Of a DNA stretch of 64,000 nucleotides, positions 1 to 12,277 are shown piece after piece. The stretch's first letter is position 1, and every line of letters begins with the position of its first letter. Position numbers and translations under genes: made by a program. The notes beneath the pieces are model-generated. The model searched no databases. It was not told where the DNA came from and saw only the letters and a list, made by a program, of their open reading frames with translations. Source of the stretch: Nipponacmea schrenckii (taxonomy: Eukaryota; Mollusca; Gastropoda; Lottiidae); assembly GCA_030562195.1 (NCBI GenBank), contig JAUJPP010000005.1:13822826-13886825 (forward strand). The letters run 5' to 3'.

Positions 1-36
1 TGAATGAAATTGTTTAATTTGAATAAAGAACATAGT

Positions 37-890
37 TGATTTAGAATCAGAGCATGGCTGAATTAGAAACAAGAGCATGGCTGAATTAGAATCAGAGCCT
101 GGTTGAATTAGAATCAAAGCATGGCTGAATTAGAAACAAGAGCATGATTGAATTAGAATCAGAGCATGGTTGAATTAGAAACAGGAGCATGGATGAATAA
201 GAAACAAGAGCATGGTTGAATTAGAGTAAGAGCATGGTTGAATTGGAAACAAGAGCATGATTGAATTGGAATCAGAGCATGGTTGAATAAGAAACAAGAG
301 CATGGTTGAATTAGAGTAAGAGCATGGTTGAATTAGCAACAAGAGCATGATTGAATTGGAATCAGAGCATGGTTGAATAAGAAACAAGAGCATGGTTGAA
401 TTAGAATCAGAGCATGGTTGAATTAGAAACAGGAGCATGGATGAATAAGAAACAAGAGCATGGTTGAATTAGAGTAAGAGCATGGTTGAATTAGAAACAA
501 GAGCATGATTGAATTAGGGAAAAAGGGGCATGGATTTAATAAGAAACAAGAGCATGGTTGAATTTTGAGTAAGAGCATGGTTGAATTAAAACAAAAGAGC
601 ATGATTGAATTAAAATCAGAATCAGAGCATGGTTGAATTAGAAACAAAAGCAGGGTTGATTTATAATCAGAGAAGGGTTGAATTAAAATCAGAATCAGAG
701 CAAGGTTTTAAAATCAGAATCAGAGAATGGTTGAATTATAACAAGAGCATGGTTGAATTATAACAAGAGCCTGGTTGAATTATAACAAGAGCATGGTTGA
801 ATTATAACAAGAACATGGTTGATTATAACCAGAATGCATTAATTAGAATCAGAAGAATGGTTGAATTAGAACAAAGCCCCTGGTTGAAAC
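37..890. repeat. 22-bp tandem array
   Basis: About 35-40 imperfect copies of a 22 bp unit of the form GAGCATGGTTGAATTAGAAT with a 2-3 base variable linker (AATC, AAAC, GTAAG). Copies decay towards the right end, where the unit drifts to TATAACAAGAGCATGG. Short open frames on the minus strand across it are read-through of the unit and are not genes. The array begins within the first 60 bases, so it probably extends beyond the left edge. Confidence 0.93.
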
Positions 891-2796
891 ATAAAAGAAA
901 TAAGTTGAATTGGGAAAAAAGCGAATTTTGAATATTACAGAAGAAAACAGAAGGAAAAAAATTTTTGAAAAATAAACCCATGGTTGAAAAATAAAGAAAT
1001 TAAGAAAATTTTTTTGGAAATACAGGCAGAAAGTTAAGAATATTAAAAAAATTTCAAGAAGTGACATCTTACTGTTCAACAAAATAAAAATTTTTCCCTT
1101 TTGAAAAAAAAATGAGTAAATAAATTTTTAGGGTTTTGTTTAAAAACTTCCTTTAATGAAGAAATATATTTTCCAGGTAGAAAGTAAACAATATTAAATA
1201 AAACGTTTTCAATGACTTAGATTTTTCTTTTGACATCTTACTGATTCAACAAAATGCAAAAATTCTTACTCGATTTAACTGAAAATAGGAAATGAGAAAA
1301 TAAAAATTTGTAAAAAATAGATTTCATGTTAATCTTCCTAATGAAAGAAATATATTCTACCATCTCTGTCTACAATAAATAAAATCCAGTTTTTATCAGT
1401 TACAAACAGATGCAGTATTTCAAAATTTATACACATGTTTTTATTATGTATCATGATATAATCTAACAAACAAAAATGACATAACTCACGTTTTCAAAAA
1501 TAGTAAGATCTAAATCTCTGTTCATGTAAGTCTTAGAAGAATTCTGTTTAAAGACATGAAGTAAATGAGTGCATGACTGATAATGTTAAATCGTCATGAA
1601 AACATGAAAGAAATTAGAAAATAATTATAATTTGTTAAGAGAGATGCACCATTTTAATCGTTATCATTATTCCTTTGCATCAATTTCAAACGAGGAGATG
1701 AACATTTTTTTTAAAGCTATGTAAAATAAATATTTATATTCCTTAAAGTTCCCATGAAATAAATATGGCTTTGATCAATCTGATAACGTTCATTGTATGG
1801 CAATAACTACATACTAAGCGAGAATATAAAACTGCCTTACCGACAATTCTGTGTGAAATATATTATATAATCCTCTGACGGTCGTCCTTGATATCAACTT
1901 TTATATACTTTCCTTTTTACCTCCAAATTCATCAGAGATTGTACGTCAGATCTAGTCATCACGTGATTGCCAGGAATGGGAAAGGGGTGTGTTTTCGTAA
2001 CGGTCGCATACAATGAGAATGGAAATTATGCTGTATTTCAACCAATCGTTTGATTAATTTATGAAATAATATCTTGCAATTCATCAATATTTACATATGC
2101 CTAGTAGGATATATTGCATAAGGTTAAACATGTTATCCATATATCTGATATACGCCCAGCGAAATGGACGTAACATTTAAACACCTTGCATGTCAATTTC
2201 TGTACCAATATGATGCGATTTCAAATTGAAAGTCCATCAAAATTTTATATTATACTATATTTTAAATGAAATTCTGTCAATACCTTCAAATGTCGACGCC
2301 TTCTATAGCCTTTTGACTGGAAACTGATAAGCGTATCAAGCGTCAACAGGGCTTTAAACCCACGTGCACCTTTTATTCCATGCAAGTCAACAAATAACAT
2401 AATACATGTAGTACATGTATGCTTATCCTTAAGCGATAAAGATCACATTAAATAACGGACAATTTATTGTATACGACCGAGTTTTGTTATACACCATATA
2501 CAATTGGTATACTAGTGTAATATAGGACTCAAATAAAAGTTCATCTTAATGCAGATGAATATTTCCAGTGCATATTATGTCATGAATGCGGTAATATGCA
2601 AAGTAAGATAAGTAAGATAAATCTTGCGAGTACTCAGTGGAAATCCATCAACTAAGACGGAATGGCAATGAATGAATAACATGGACATTCAACACTTCAT
2701 TAGTGTGGTATCACTGAATGTTTACATGCTGCAATGTTCTTCAAAGTGATCAAGATATATGTGAAGACGTAAGATATAATACACGTCTTATATAAC
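891..2796. other. AT-rich stretch without recognisable gene
   Basis: No coding exon, RNA gene or mobile element recognised. The only local signal is a perfect palindrome ATCACGTGAT at 1958-1967 (an extended E-box, CACGTG core) followed 14 bases later by AAAGGGGTGTGTT at 1981-1993. The same pair recurs in inverted orientation near 35.6 kb. Confidence 0.5.
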
Positions 2797-2895
2797 CAAG
2801 ATGCACATGTACATAATACAATCAAGATGCACATGTACATAATACAATCAAGATGCACATGTACATAATACAATCAAGATGTACATGCATATGTC
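2797..2895. repeat. 26-bp tandem repeat, about 4 copies
   Basis: Nearly identical copies of a 26 bp unit containing AAGATGCACATGTACATAAT; the last copy has drifted (gatgtacatgcatatg). Copies are almost identical, so the expansion is recent. Confidence 0.92.
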
Positions 2896-4135
2896 CGGTA
2901 TGTTTAGCTCAGTGTTCAAAGGGCGGAAAACCCCTACTCAATGTGCAAATTAAGAATTTTAACTACGTAAGTCGCGTTTGTATAATTATAGTAGATTAAG
3001 GTAGTTTATATTAACCCCTACTATCGTCAATTAACCGCATTTTAGTTCATCAGAAAAACAAGACGCCTATAATATGCAAATGTTGTTTGTGTGTTTGCAG
3101 ATACGACACTTGTCAAGGCTACACGGAATTGAAAGTGTTAAAATAAAACGGTATAAGACAGGGTTCTCTGGTTTACTCAACACGCTTTGATATTTACAAA
3201 CCTTTTTTTTATTTATGCCAGTATCGCATAACAAGAGTCTTTTATTACTATTCTTTACGAGGCATAGATATAAATATATTCCAGAATGTTTAAAGTGCCA
3301 GTTTATACCAAGTGAAACTCCACCTTCAGCTTTATCTGATTCGTATAGAGGAGAAAGTCTAATGCGAAACCTATTTAAGTGGGAATATGACCGTGCCACA
3401 TAATTTGTAATAATCATCCTTTAAGGGACATTCTTTTTTGTTGTTTAGAAGGTAGAAAATTTACAAAATAATGAAAAAATTTAATCCCGAATCTATTGAA
3501 ATGTATCATCTGACAGTTTAACTAAAAAAATCCAACTGTTAATTTGGAAACGCTAAAACTGTTTTACAAAATTTACGTTAACAGTTTGTGTTTGATATTG
3601 CTTTTGCAAGACAACATCTGTTAGCATCGAAGAAAAATAAGCGTTGATATACTAGTAGGGCTTATATCTGATTCAGATATTGCTATCTATTTTAAGGCAT
3701 TTATTTTGAAAGTTATTTCAGTTGCACGTGAGTTTCTTGTAGAGAAATACATGTACCCCATTTGAGTAAGTGTTTTTGATAATGAATACCATTATCATTT
3801 TGCCCCCACCCCTTATTTTAGCATACAGGCACAGCGTCTTCAATTTCACAATTTTAAATACCTTGGCCTTGGCTTATCAAAAAATTCCGTATTTATACTA
3901 TTAAAATTGGTGGCATATGTGCTCTGCTGGTGTTAAAGCAAAATAAATACAGTCTGTTTTTAATTTGAGAAAACAATGCTGCGGTTTAAAATAAATTGAA
4001 AAATGATTATTTTTATTTATTTAAGTTCAAGGTAACATAGACGTTTTATAATTATGTAGACAATAATTTGTATAACGATTTTGCACCTCATTGAGCTAAA
4101 CAAGTGAAAAAAAAGAAACAACTATATTTTACAAG
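2896..4135. other. Unannotated AT-rich stretch
   Basis: Nothing recognisable. A 116-codon open frame on the minus strand at 3067-3417 has AT-rich composition, no family signature and no splice context, and I do not regard it as a gene. Confidence 0.45.
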
Positions 4136-4392
4136 GATGACAACTTAGGTTCACAAGTCCACCGTGACGGGGATCCTTTCTACCAGCTGGTCCTTGGCAA
4201 AACCCCTTGGCATTGATCTTTCCCGGATTATCCGTACCCATTTACATCTGGGTGGACTGGAATTATGAGTGAAGATGACTTATTCAAGGTCATCGAACTT
4301 TCGCACACCCATCGAGATTAGAACCCACGTCCGACATTTTCAACGTATCGAACCGGAAGTAAAGAACCAACGCTCTAACTGTGTCATGAAGG
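4136..4392 (-). mobile_element. tRNA-derived SINE (family A), full-length-like copy
   Basis: Read on the minus strand, the right end begins with a tRNA-like head. An A-box-like stretch (CACAGTTAGAGCGTTGG) is followed about 50 bases later by a B-box-like GTGGGTTCTAATCTC. The tail ends with TGCCAAGGACCAGCTGGTAG and GAACCTAAGTTGTC. That tail recurs at 26208-26285 and 55750-55800 (plus strand) and, more diverged, at 14005-14330 (minus). Four dispersed copies with a shared 3' tail and an internal pol III-like promoter are what a SINE family shows. Family name unknown. Confidence 0.72.
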
Positions 4393-7300
4393 GATCATGC
4401 ATATATAAGGATCCCACATATACCACGTTTTAATAATACCTCTATATGCAGACAGCTTTAGACATATGTAGTGAATAACTTCATTATTCAGACAGTTTTG
4501 CCAATATAAAGATATAGTTCAAAGTATATTTAGATCAACGCTACCTAATTAAACTGATTTAACTGTTTTATAGTCTCATAAAAACACACAAAGAATAATA
4601 CCACTCGTTATTCAAACAGCCTCAGCAAATGGTTGCCTTTAAATTTGGCAACACGATCCTGTAAAAGATGCATCTTGCGTTCGTATGATTATTGTGAAAT
4701 AACCTGCGGTAGTATAAAATAAAGAATCGACTGTATATCATCAAGTACTCGACACCCCTTAAGAGAAATCTTTTCAACGTGGTAGTTTTATATTCCAAGT
4801 TGAATCGACAACGTACATCTGTAAGCCATAAGTTTTATTATTCCACATGCAACGGTTTAAAATTTACTAGTTTAAGGTATTCTAACTGGAGTTTGAATCA
4901 CCTTCAAGTACTCGAGTCACTAAAACAAAGAAACGATTTCCCTATCCCAGTGTTCCTCAAACCCTTTGTGGGGGGTACCCACTTTCCAAACCGTAGAATT
5001 TGTAGTTGGTAGATGTTGAAGACAATGACATGATTTAAACGGTAGGACATTTTTTTGAAGCGGAGAACTTTCTTACCTTCATGGGGTTCTTGAGTTGTAT
5101 CAGCCCCAGCTGTTACATCAATGTGGGTAGATATTAAGTAATGAGTAATGAATTGTCGATAAGTTTTTTTTAATTCTCCTCCTTCTGGTGCTAGCTGAGA
5201 ACAATATTCTCACTAAGGCACTTGAGTAGGTCAAGAAATAAGACACATAAAGGGGGTTTGGTGTTTCATTGTAGCGTTCAAGAGAAGAAGACTGAAAGTA
5301 AAACCAGATACGGCTCTGATGAATCTTAGAGTTGTGGCTTTCAATGTTGTATCAAAGGACTGGTCAACTATAGTGTCTACATTTTCTTTTGCGTAAGTAT
5401 TGGCCCTGATTGAATAAGCCTAAAAATCGTCCAATCTTTAGATCAATTGCTTTTCAAGTTCTTCTTTGTGATTTGCTGAATGTACTGGTGATTTTATTTT
5501 CTTTGATATTACCATATCCACAGAAATGAGGTTCATTTAACAACTGTTTTACTCTTACTTGTACGAAAGAAAACAGTCAATGACAAAGAATTATGGTCCT
5601 TAATATTGCTCTCATGCGGTCGACTAAGCAAATTTATAACTGATTGAATGAAATATAACATAATTTCAGCACAATACCAATGTCAGGCTATCCAACAGTT
5701 ACAAACAAATATGAAGTCGTGAGTCATATATTGATGGGTTAACATTTGGCAAAGTCTTGTTGATATATTTTAGTAAAAAAGTGCTAAAAACACTCGTTTT
5801 CATTTTAGATCATTGTTTTAAATATCATTTCGTGAGGATATGCCATGACCTTATAATTTGTATTCACTTACAACGTTTTAATTTGTTGAATGTGAACGTA
5901 GGCAGGTATACTAATATGAACATGATTTCAGATGATTGTAGTATTTCTATAATCGTCAAATGTTTTATTAATAAAATAAGCATGTTAACCAATGATAACT
6001 GTCGCTTCTGAATAGTCTTAACAGTGCCTCACTGCATTTCTCTTAACTATAATTTGGATATTGCTTTCTACGGTTGAAACCTGAATGATATTAGTATGTC
6101 CGTTTGGGTGGCGTACGTGCTGATCTCGGAGTCTATTCCGCAAATCTATGATTTATAAAAGGCGGTGTAATAAGAACCAATAGAATAACATAACTCGAGT
6201 ATGGAAGAGGGTTTTAGCAATAGGTATGTGGAAAATGACTATAAAAATTTAGCTTCTGACACTGTTTCAAAATGATATGTTAAATCCCAGGTTCTCAATT
6301 TCTTGTGCCGATCACCACTAAGCGAATTTCCAATCGAGCCATTCACCCCTCGAGACTTGAGTACATAATATATTATACGTGACGTAATATAATATTATGT
6401 GAGAAGAGACCATTTATCTTTACACATAATAAATTCTCAACAAAACCACAACTCCGGAAATGCAAATGCTGGAATTCTGTTAATTCACCCCTATTTGAGA
6501 ACCGTGGTGTTAAATAGAGTGCCATATTTCTTACCCTAATAAAGTGATTATTGTTATTGTGATTGCGGTCGACAATTATTAATAAAAAATGGTGTATTGA
6601 ATATTTACTTTTGCCACCTCCAATATAACTAGTAATTGATAATCTACGAGAACACATGTATTATGGATTGACTGGCTGACAGGTTACAGATATCAAATAG
6701 GCCAATATCTTTCATCTACATCTCTAGGGTACTGACAAGGAGCCTTTGAGAAGAAATTTACAAAATAGAGACATAAATATTCAAATTTGACTAATACATG
6801 TATTTATATTTCAGTGTTGCAGAGAAACATAGATACACAAACCATTTATATGTTTGTAATTGCAGGTTCGATGTTTTTGGAAAATATATTATTGCAAGAT
6901 CGATTCAGGGATTATAATTATTCAACGTTTTTTCCAGAAGATATTATAATATCAACTGCATGGCTAGGAAATTCAATCTTCCCATAGTTTAATCTCAAGT
7001 GATATCTGAAAGCGAAATTAATGTTGATTTATAGATACGGAGAACTGGTTACCGCCCTGTTTATATTTGAACATATTTCCTCCGTAATAATACCTCTTTT
7101 CTTCTCCAGCGAGCTTTAAACCGATAGTTTTTACTTTAAAAATAAATATATTGAAATTTGAGAGAATAACTAATAGTTTGTAGCCGAAGATTGTGTAAAG
7201 TTCATTTGATACAAACTGTTATATACGGACAACGTCACGTTATGTCATAGATGACATCCAGCTAAACCGCACGTTTTTAAATACCCTTACTTATAATTTA

Positions 7301-7780
7301 TTTGCCAATATATTGTTGCTAGACTTAAAGAAAGGGATATTAGATTATTCATCGTTGGTAATATATTTTTCTTCTATGGGCATGGATATAGGCCAGTCAA
7401 AGCATTACGATGCCCAGAATACACAGTCATGTCTCAACCTGTCAACGATCCTTGGGATGTAATGTTTATGGTAGTTGCTCTGAGATTCTTAAACGATGAT
7501 TCATTATTGCTTTCCTCTGACGATGAATGAATGAATTGTCAGCACTAGCACCAATCGGTTGCGTTGGTTTTACAGCAGAAAATGAATAATTTCGTAACAC
7601 TGGCGGTTTTATTAATGCCATGTACTTTTATGTCTAAAGTATTATTAATTGTGGCATTTACACTTAATATGGTGTATTTGTTAGTGTACAGCTAGTGCTG
7701 GCAGTTAACAGGTGATTTTGTAATATCCCGTTAAATCGTAGTAAGTCTATAATAGTATATAATTATATCGCTAGTAATAG
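4393..7780. other. Gene-free AT-rich stretch
   Basis: No gene or known element seen. A weak AT-rich inverted repeat lies at 6363-6400 (ACATAATATATTATAC against GTAATATAATATTATGT). Open frames at 4779-5012, 5757-6011, 6373-6657 and 6787-6987 show no family motif and look like chance. Confidence 0.45.
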
Positions 7781-9565
7781 TTAAAGATAGCTTGCCAGGC
7801 AAGGTAACATACGCCCACTGGCAGCATTGAATTTGAAAAATAAATAGAGCAATGACTCAAAAACATTCACTAAATGGATATTGAAGTCAAGGGCAAAAAC
7901 TCAAAAACACCAAATTTCATCAAAATCCATTGAAAATTGTAGCTTCTATTGAACCCACAATAAAATTTTGACACAATCCTACTAAGTCAAGGCCAATAAC
8001 TAAAAAACTGTTCATCGCAAAATCTTCAAATTCGAACTTGACCGTTGTCTTATCAATTCCAATGCTCACACCAAGTTTCATTTAAATCCATTGAAAATTG
8101 TAGCTTCTATTTTGTCTACAACAAATATAGAGGCAGGGGCAATAACTCCAAAACTGTTTATCGCAAAATCATCAAAATCGAACCTGACCACCGCCTTATC
8201 AATTCCAATGCTCATACCAAGTTACATTAAAATCCATAGATAATTGTAGCTTCTATAGTGTCTACAGAAAATGAATTTTTACGCAATTTTACTTAGTCAA
8301 GGGCAATTACTCATAAACTATTCATCAAAAAATCGTCAGATTTGAATTTCTGATAAAAACTGTAGCCTATATCGTGGATATAACCAAAATTTGACACGTT
8401 TTTACTAAGTCAAGGGCAATAACTCAAAATCTGTTCATTCAATAATTTCCATTTTGGAACTTGACCGAGATATCATCAAAAATATACATGTATACCAAGT
8501 TTCATTAAGATCGGATAAAAACTGTAGCCTCTATCGTGGATACAACCCTAATTTGATGCGTTTTTACTAAGTCAAGGCAATAACTCAAAATCCGTTCATG
8601 CAATGATTTCCATTTTTGACCTTGACAGAGATATCATCAATATATATATGTATACCAAGTTTCATTAAGATCAGATAAAACTGTAGCCTCTATTGTGGAT
8701 ACAACCCAAATTTGACGCGTTTTTACTAAGTCAAGGGCAATAACTCAAAAACTGTTCATGTGAAAATTTCCATTTTCAAACTTGACCGAGATATCATCAA
8801 TATATACATGTATACCAAGTTTCATTAAGATCGGCTAAAAACTGTAGCCTCTATTGTGGATACAACCCAAATTTGACGCGTTTTTACTAAGTCAAGGGCA
8901 ATAACTCAAAATCCGTTCATTCAATAATTTCAATTTTCGAACTTGACCGAGATATCATCAATTTATTGTATACCAATTTCATTAAGATCAGATAAAAACT
9001 GTAGCCTCTATTGTGGATACAACCCAAATTTGACGCGTTTTTACTAAGTCAGGGGCAATAACTCAAAAACCGTTCATGCGAAAATTTCCATTTTCAAACT
9101 TGACCGAGATATCATCAATATATACATGTATACCAAGTTTCATTAAGATCGGCTAAAAACTGTAGCCTCTATTGTGGATACAACCCAAATTTGACGCGTT
9201 TTTACTAAGTCAAGGGCAATAACTCAAAATCCGTTCATTCGATAATTTCAATTTTCGAACTTGACCGAGATATCATCAATATATACATGTATACCAAGTT
9301 TCATTAATATCGGATAAAAACTGTAGCCTCTATTGTGGATACAACCCAAATTGATGCGTTTTTACTAAGTCAAGGGCAATAACTCAAAATCCATTCATTC
9401 GATAATTTCAATTTTCGAACTTGACCGAGATATCATCAATATATACATGTATACCAAGTTTCATTAAGATCGAATAAAAACTGTAGCCTGTATTGTGGAT
9501 ACAACCCAAATTTGACGCGTTTTTGCTAAGTCAAGGGCAATAACTCAAAACCGTTCATGCGATAA

Positions 9566-9841
9566 AACATCGAGGAAGATGAAATAGTTCCAGGACCAGT
9601 AGCAACCGATACAACATCAAGTGCTAATATAAACCCTGAATATAACACCATCCATGAAACAAGTGAATTACCTGCAAGAACCAATTTCTGGTCAGAGAAA
9701 CGTATTGATATACCCTGGCCAGACTTCGGTAGATGGGACAAACTACTCAAGGGAGAGATCGAAGTAGCAGAGCTTAAACCGGAAACTTGGAAGGTTTTCC
9801 GACCACAGAACAGGGAAGACGTACGCCCGAGAAGTAATTGA
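9566..9841 (+). pseudogene. C-terminal ORF fragment of an unknown mobile element
   Basis: Open for 91 codons from the insert junction (an in-frame TAA sits exactly at the junction, 9563-9565) to TGA at 9839-9841. The predicted peptide has an acidic start (NIEEDEIVPGP), then a Trp-rich stretch with FWSEKRIDIPWPDFGRWDKL, then KPETWKVFRPQN and a basic end. Balanced amino-acid composition with four Trp is unlike the AT-rich chance frames around it, so it was probably a real coding end. No start codon lies near the junction, so the 5' part is missing. The antisense frame over the same bases is a shadow. Function and family not recognised. Confidence 0.5.
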
Positions 9842-10000
9842 AAAAAGCTTTCAAGAAAACATCCTTTGATTTTATTCATTCAATTAAATCTTTTTAGACT
9901 AAGAATATTGATCTATTCCACGCCATCACTCAAACAAATAGCCTAGTCGTTACTCTCCATTTCTAAAATCTAGAAAACTAGTTTACGACTTGATTCCTTT

Positions 10001-10193
10001 TGATCCGCCACAGGACAAAATGATCCGCCAACCTGGATGATCCGCCACTGAGGTTGACGTCTCAATGATCCGCCATGCCTAGCCTATAAATACCGCAAAG
10101 AATTAAGCAGACCACATCAGCCTGACGAGACCCATACGGTCGAAACTAGTAGCTGCCATTAAGTAAAGAGAGGTCAATCTCGGCGATCCGCCA
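10001..10193 (+). repeat. Spaced GATCCGCCA direct repeats
   Basis: GATCCGCCA occurs five times: within 10001-10010, 10021-10030, 10038-10047, 10066-10075 (each preceded by T) and at 10185-10193. It occurs nowhere else that I noticed in the window. Spacings of 20, 17 and 28 bases put four copies upstream of the ribozyme motif and one directly after it. This could be a protein- or RNA-binding array of the element. Confidence 0.85.
10110..10175 (+). ncRNA. Hammerhead ribozyme, type I, complete core
   Basis: All conserved positions are present. Core CTGACGA is at 10122-10128 (CUGANGA consensus). Stem II is GACC (10129-10132), loop CATAC, GGTC (10138-10141). GAA is at 10142-10144. A15.1 at 10145 pairs with U16.1 at 10150 in a palindromic stem III ACTAGT, and the cleavage nucleotide is A at 10151. 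Stem I inner helix is CAGC (10118-10121) with GCTG (10152-10155), directly abutting core and cleavage site; an outer helix is GACC (10110-10113) with GGTC (10172-10175). Predicted self-cleavage is between 10151 and 10152. Stem III has almost no loop, so cleavage as a dimer is more likely than as a monomer. Hammerheads of this short-stem-III form are known from Penelope-like elements and retrozymes. Confidence 0.82.
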
Positions 10194-11521
10194 AAACCCT
10201 CATCTTTCACGCGTTTTTACTAAGTCAAGGCAATAACTCAAAATCCGTTCATGCAATGATTTCTATTTTTGACCTTGGCAGAGATATCATCAATATATAT
10301 ATGTATACCAAGTTTCATTAAGATCAGATAAAACTGTAGCCTCTATTGTGGATACAACCCAAATTTGACGCGTTTTTACTAAGTCAAGGGCAATAACTCA
10401 AAAACTGTTCATGTGAAAATTTCCATTTTCAAACTTGACCGAGATATCATCAATATATACATGTATACCAAGTTTCATTAAGATCGGCTAAAAACTGTAG
10501 CCTCTATTGTGGATACAACCCAAATTTGACGCGTTTTTACTAAGTCAAGGGCAATAACTCAAAATCCGTTCATTCAATAATTTCAATTTTCGAACTTGAC
10601 CGAGATATCATCAATATATATATGTATACCAAGTTTCATTAAGATCAGATAAAAACTGTAGCCTCTATTGTGGATACAACCCAAATTTGACGCGTTTTTA
10701 CTAAGTCAGGGGCAATAACTCAAAAACCGTTCATGCGAAAATTTCCATTTTCAAACTTGACCGAGATATCATCAATATATACATGTATACCAAGTTTCAT
10801 TAAGATCGGCTAAAAACTGTAGCCTCTATTGTGGATACAACCCAAATTTGACGCGTTTTTACTAAGTCAAGGGCAATAACTCAAAATCCGTTCATTCGAT
10901 AATTTCAATTTTCGAACTTGACCGAGATATCATCAATATATACATGTATACCAAGTTTCATTAATATCGGATAAAAACTGTAGCCTCTATTGTGGATACA
11001 ACCCAAATTCGATGCGTTTTTACTAAGTCAAGGGCAATAACTCAAAATCCATTCATTCGATAATTTCAATTTTCGAACTTGACCGAGATATCATCAATAT
11101 ATACATGTATACCAAGTTTCATTAAGATCGAATAAAAACTGTAGCCTGTATTGTGGATACAACCCAAATTTGACGCGTTTTTGCTAAGTCAAGGGCAATA
11201 ACTCGAAAACCGTTCATGCGATAATTTCCATTTTCGAACTTGACCGAGATATCATCAATATATACATGTATACCAAGTTTCATTAAGATCGGATAAAAAC
11301 TGTAGCCTCTATTGTGGATACAACCCAAATTTGACGCGTTTTTACTAAGTCAAGTGCAATAACTCAAAAACCGTTCATGCGATAATTTCCATTTTCGAAC
11401 TTGACCATATCAATATCATCAATATATACATGTATACCAAGTTTCATTAAGATCGGATAAAAACTGTAGCCTCTATCGTGGATACAACAAATGTGGACGG
11501 ACGGACGGGGGCGACTGCAAT

Positions 11522-11549
11522 ATACGTCCACATTTCCATGTGGGCGTAT
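11522..11549 (+). repeat. Terminal hairpin of element copy 1
   Basis: Two 12-base arms, ATACGTCCACAT and ATGTGGGCGTAT, around a TTCC loop, with two mismatched or wobble positions. A matching hairpin ends copy 2 (22735-22762), so it is a conserved feature of the family's right end. Confidence 0.85.
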
Positions 11550-12277
11550 AAAAAGAATTGTTGTGGCGGCTATTCTTTATAGTGAATTGGTGATACATGT
11601 ATATAGTGATACTCCACGCACATTACAAATAATAAATTTTGCATATAACATCATAATTGGACTGAGTGAAATGCCAATAGGCTTACAAAATTTTATGGCA
11701 TAAAAACAATTAAACCTTGACAGCTGTGTTATCCTTTGACCTTGTAGAAATGAGATACTTTCATTATTTTGTTAGCTCGCCTAAGGCGCATGGCTAGTTT
11801 TTGGTCTACCACGGTTATAAGCATACACTTGGAAATCGTTAGGTCTATTAAAACATAGAACATATATGCATATCCCGTCTGTTAATATTAAAGTTAAATT
11901 GTTGATTGTTGAGCCTCCAATCTATGTTTTAGATGAGTAGGTCAACAGAATAATGAACTTGACATAACAGTATATTTTCCAGACTCGCCTTAAAACTCGA
12001 TACTTGAGTTAAATATGGGGAACACCTTTAGGTCAGTATGTGCCTGTATTAAGACGCGGAGTGGTTAAATTTCACATATTTTCCAGGAGTATGATTTACA
12101 TGAGAATTTGTTCAAATAAACACCAGCACTGTATCACCTGCAGCGATTTCTGCATCCATCTTCAACGCTATTTATTTACATAATAATTGCATTCTATTTC
12201 CACCACCATGAAAAGGGCATCAGTAAATTTAAGTATTCTCTTTGATATTGGTACAGTGTACTTGTGTGTCGTTGAAG
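11550..12277. other. Unannotated spacer
   Basis: About 730 bases between the monomer element and the 28 bp array. No gene, RNA or repeat recognised; a 70-codon frame at 11491-11703 only runs out of the element end. Confidence 0.45.

Larger units (their letters stand above)
9566..10206 (+). mobile_element. Unrecognised 640-bp insert with ORF tail and hammerhead motif
   Basis: Monomer sequence stops abruptly after 'ccgttcatgcgata' at about 9565 and resumes at about 10207 with 'acgcgtttttactaag'. The intervening DNA has a different composition. It contains, in order, an open frame closed by TGA at 9839-9841, an AT-rich spacer, four GATCCGCCA repeats, a hammerhead-ribozyme sequence (10110-10175) and a fifth GATCCGCCA. 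It looks like the 3' end of a retroelement inserted into the array, truncated at its 5' side. I see no convincing target-site duplication and do not recognise the family. Confidence 0.7.
7835..11490. repeat. Array of ~160-bp monomers with 'aagggcaataactc' core
   Basis: Each monomer runs through ACTGTAGCCTCTATTGTGGA, TTTGACGCGTTTTTACTAAG, GTCAAGGGCAATAACTCAAA, GAACTTGACCGAGATATCAT and TACATGTATACCAAGTTTC. Roughly twenty monomers are present; the leftmost (7835-8500) are more diverged than the middle ones, as expected if homogenisation acts on the centre. The block 8556-9565 is duplicated as 10207-11222: both blocks share the same private variants in the same order (for example 'cctgtattgtgg' at 9487 and 11145, and 'tttttgctaag'). 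Confidence 0.9.
7781..11549 (+). mobile_element. Hairpin-ended repeat element carrying a monomer array (copy 1)
   Basis: The left end is TTAAAGATAGCTTGCCAGGC leading into ATACGCCCAC (7809-7818); the right end is GTGGGCGTAT (11540-11549), the exact reverse complement. The right terminus is itself a hairpin: ATACGTCCACAT (11522-11533), a TTCC loop, then ATGTGGGCGTAT (11538-11549). Just inside it is a GGAC repeat (gtggacggacggacgg). The interior is a long tandem array of ~160 bp monomers, interrupted by an unrelated 640 bp insert (9566-10206). Two more copies occur at 22104-22762 and 33813-34684. No transposase is present, so if mobile it is non-autonomous. The class (TIR DNA element, foldback or Helitron-like) is not decided by the sequence. 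Confidence 0.8.

Noticed and set aside
175..647. Minus-strand frames of 87 and 74 codons
   Set aside because: Read-through of the 22 bp array.
3067..3417. 116-codon minus-strand frame as a gene
   Set aside because: No motif and low-information composition; probably chance.
9526..9879. 117-codon minus-strand frame
   Set aside because: Antisense shadow of the plus-strand ORF tail in the insert; it runs across the insert junction.
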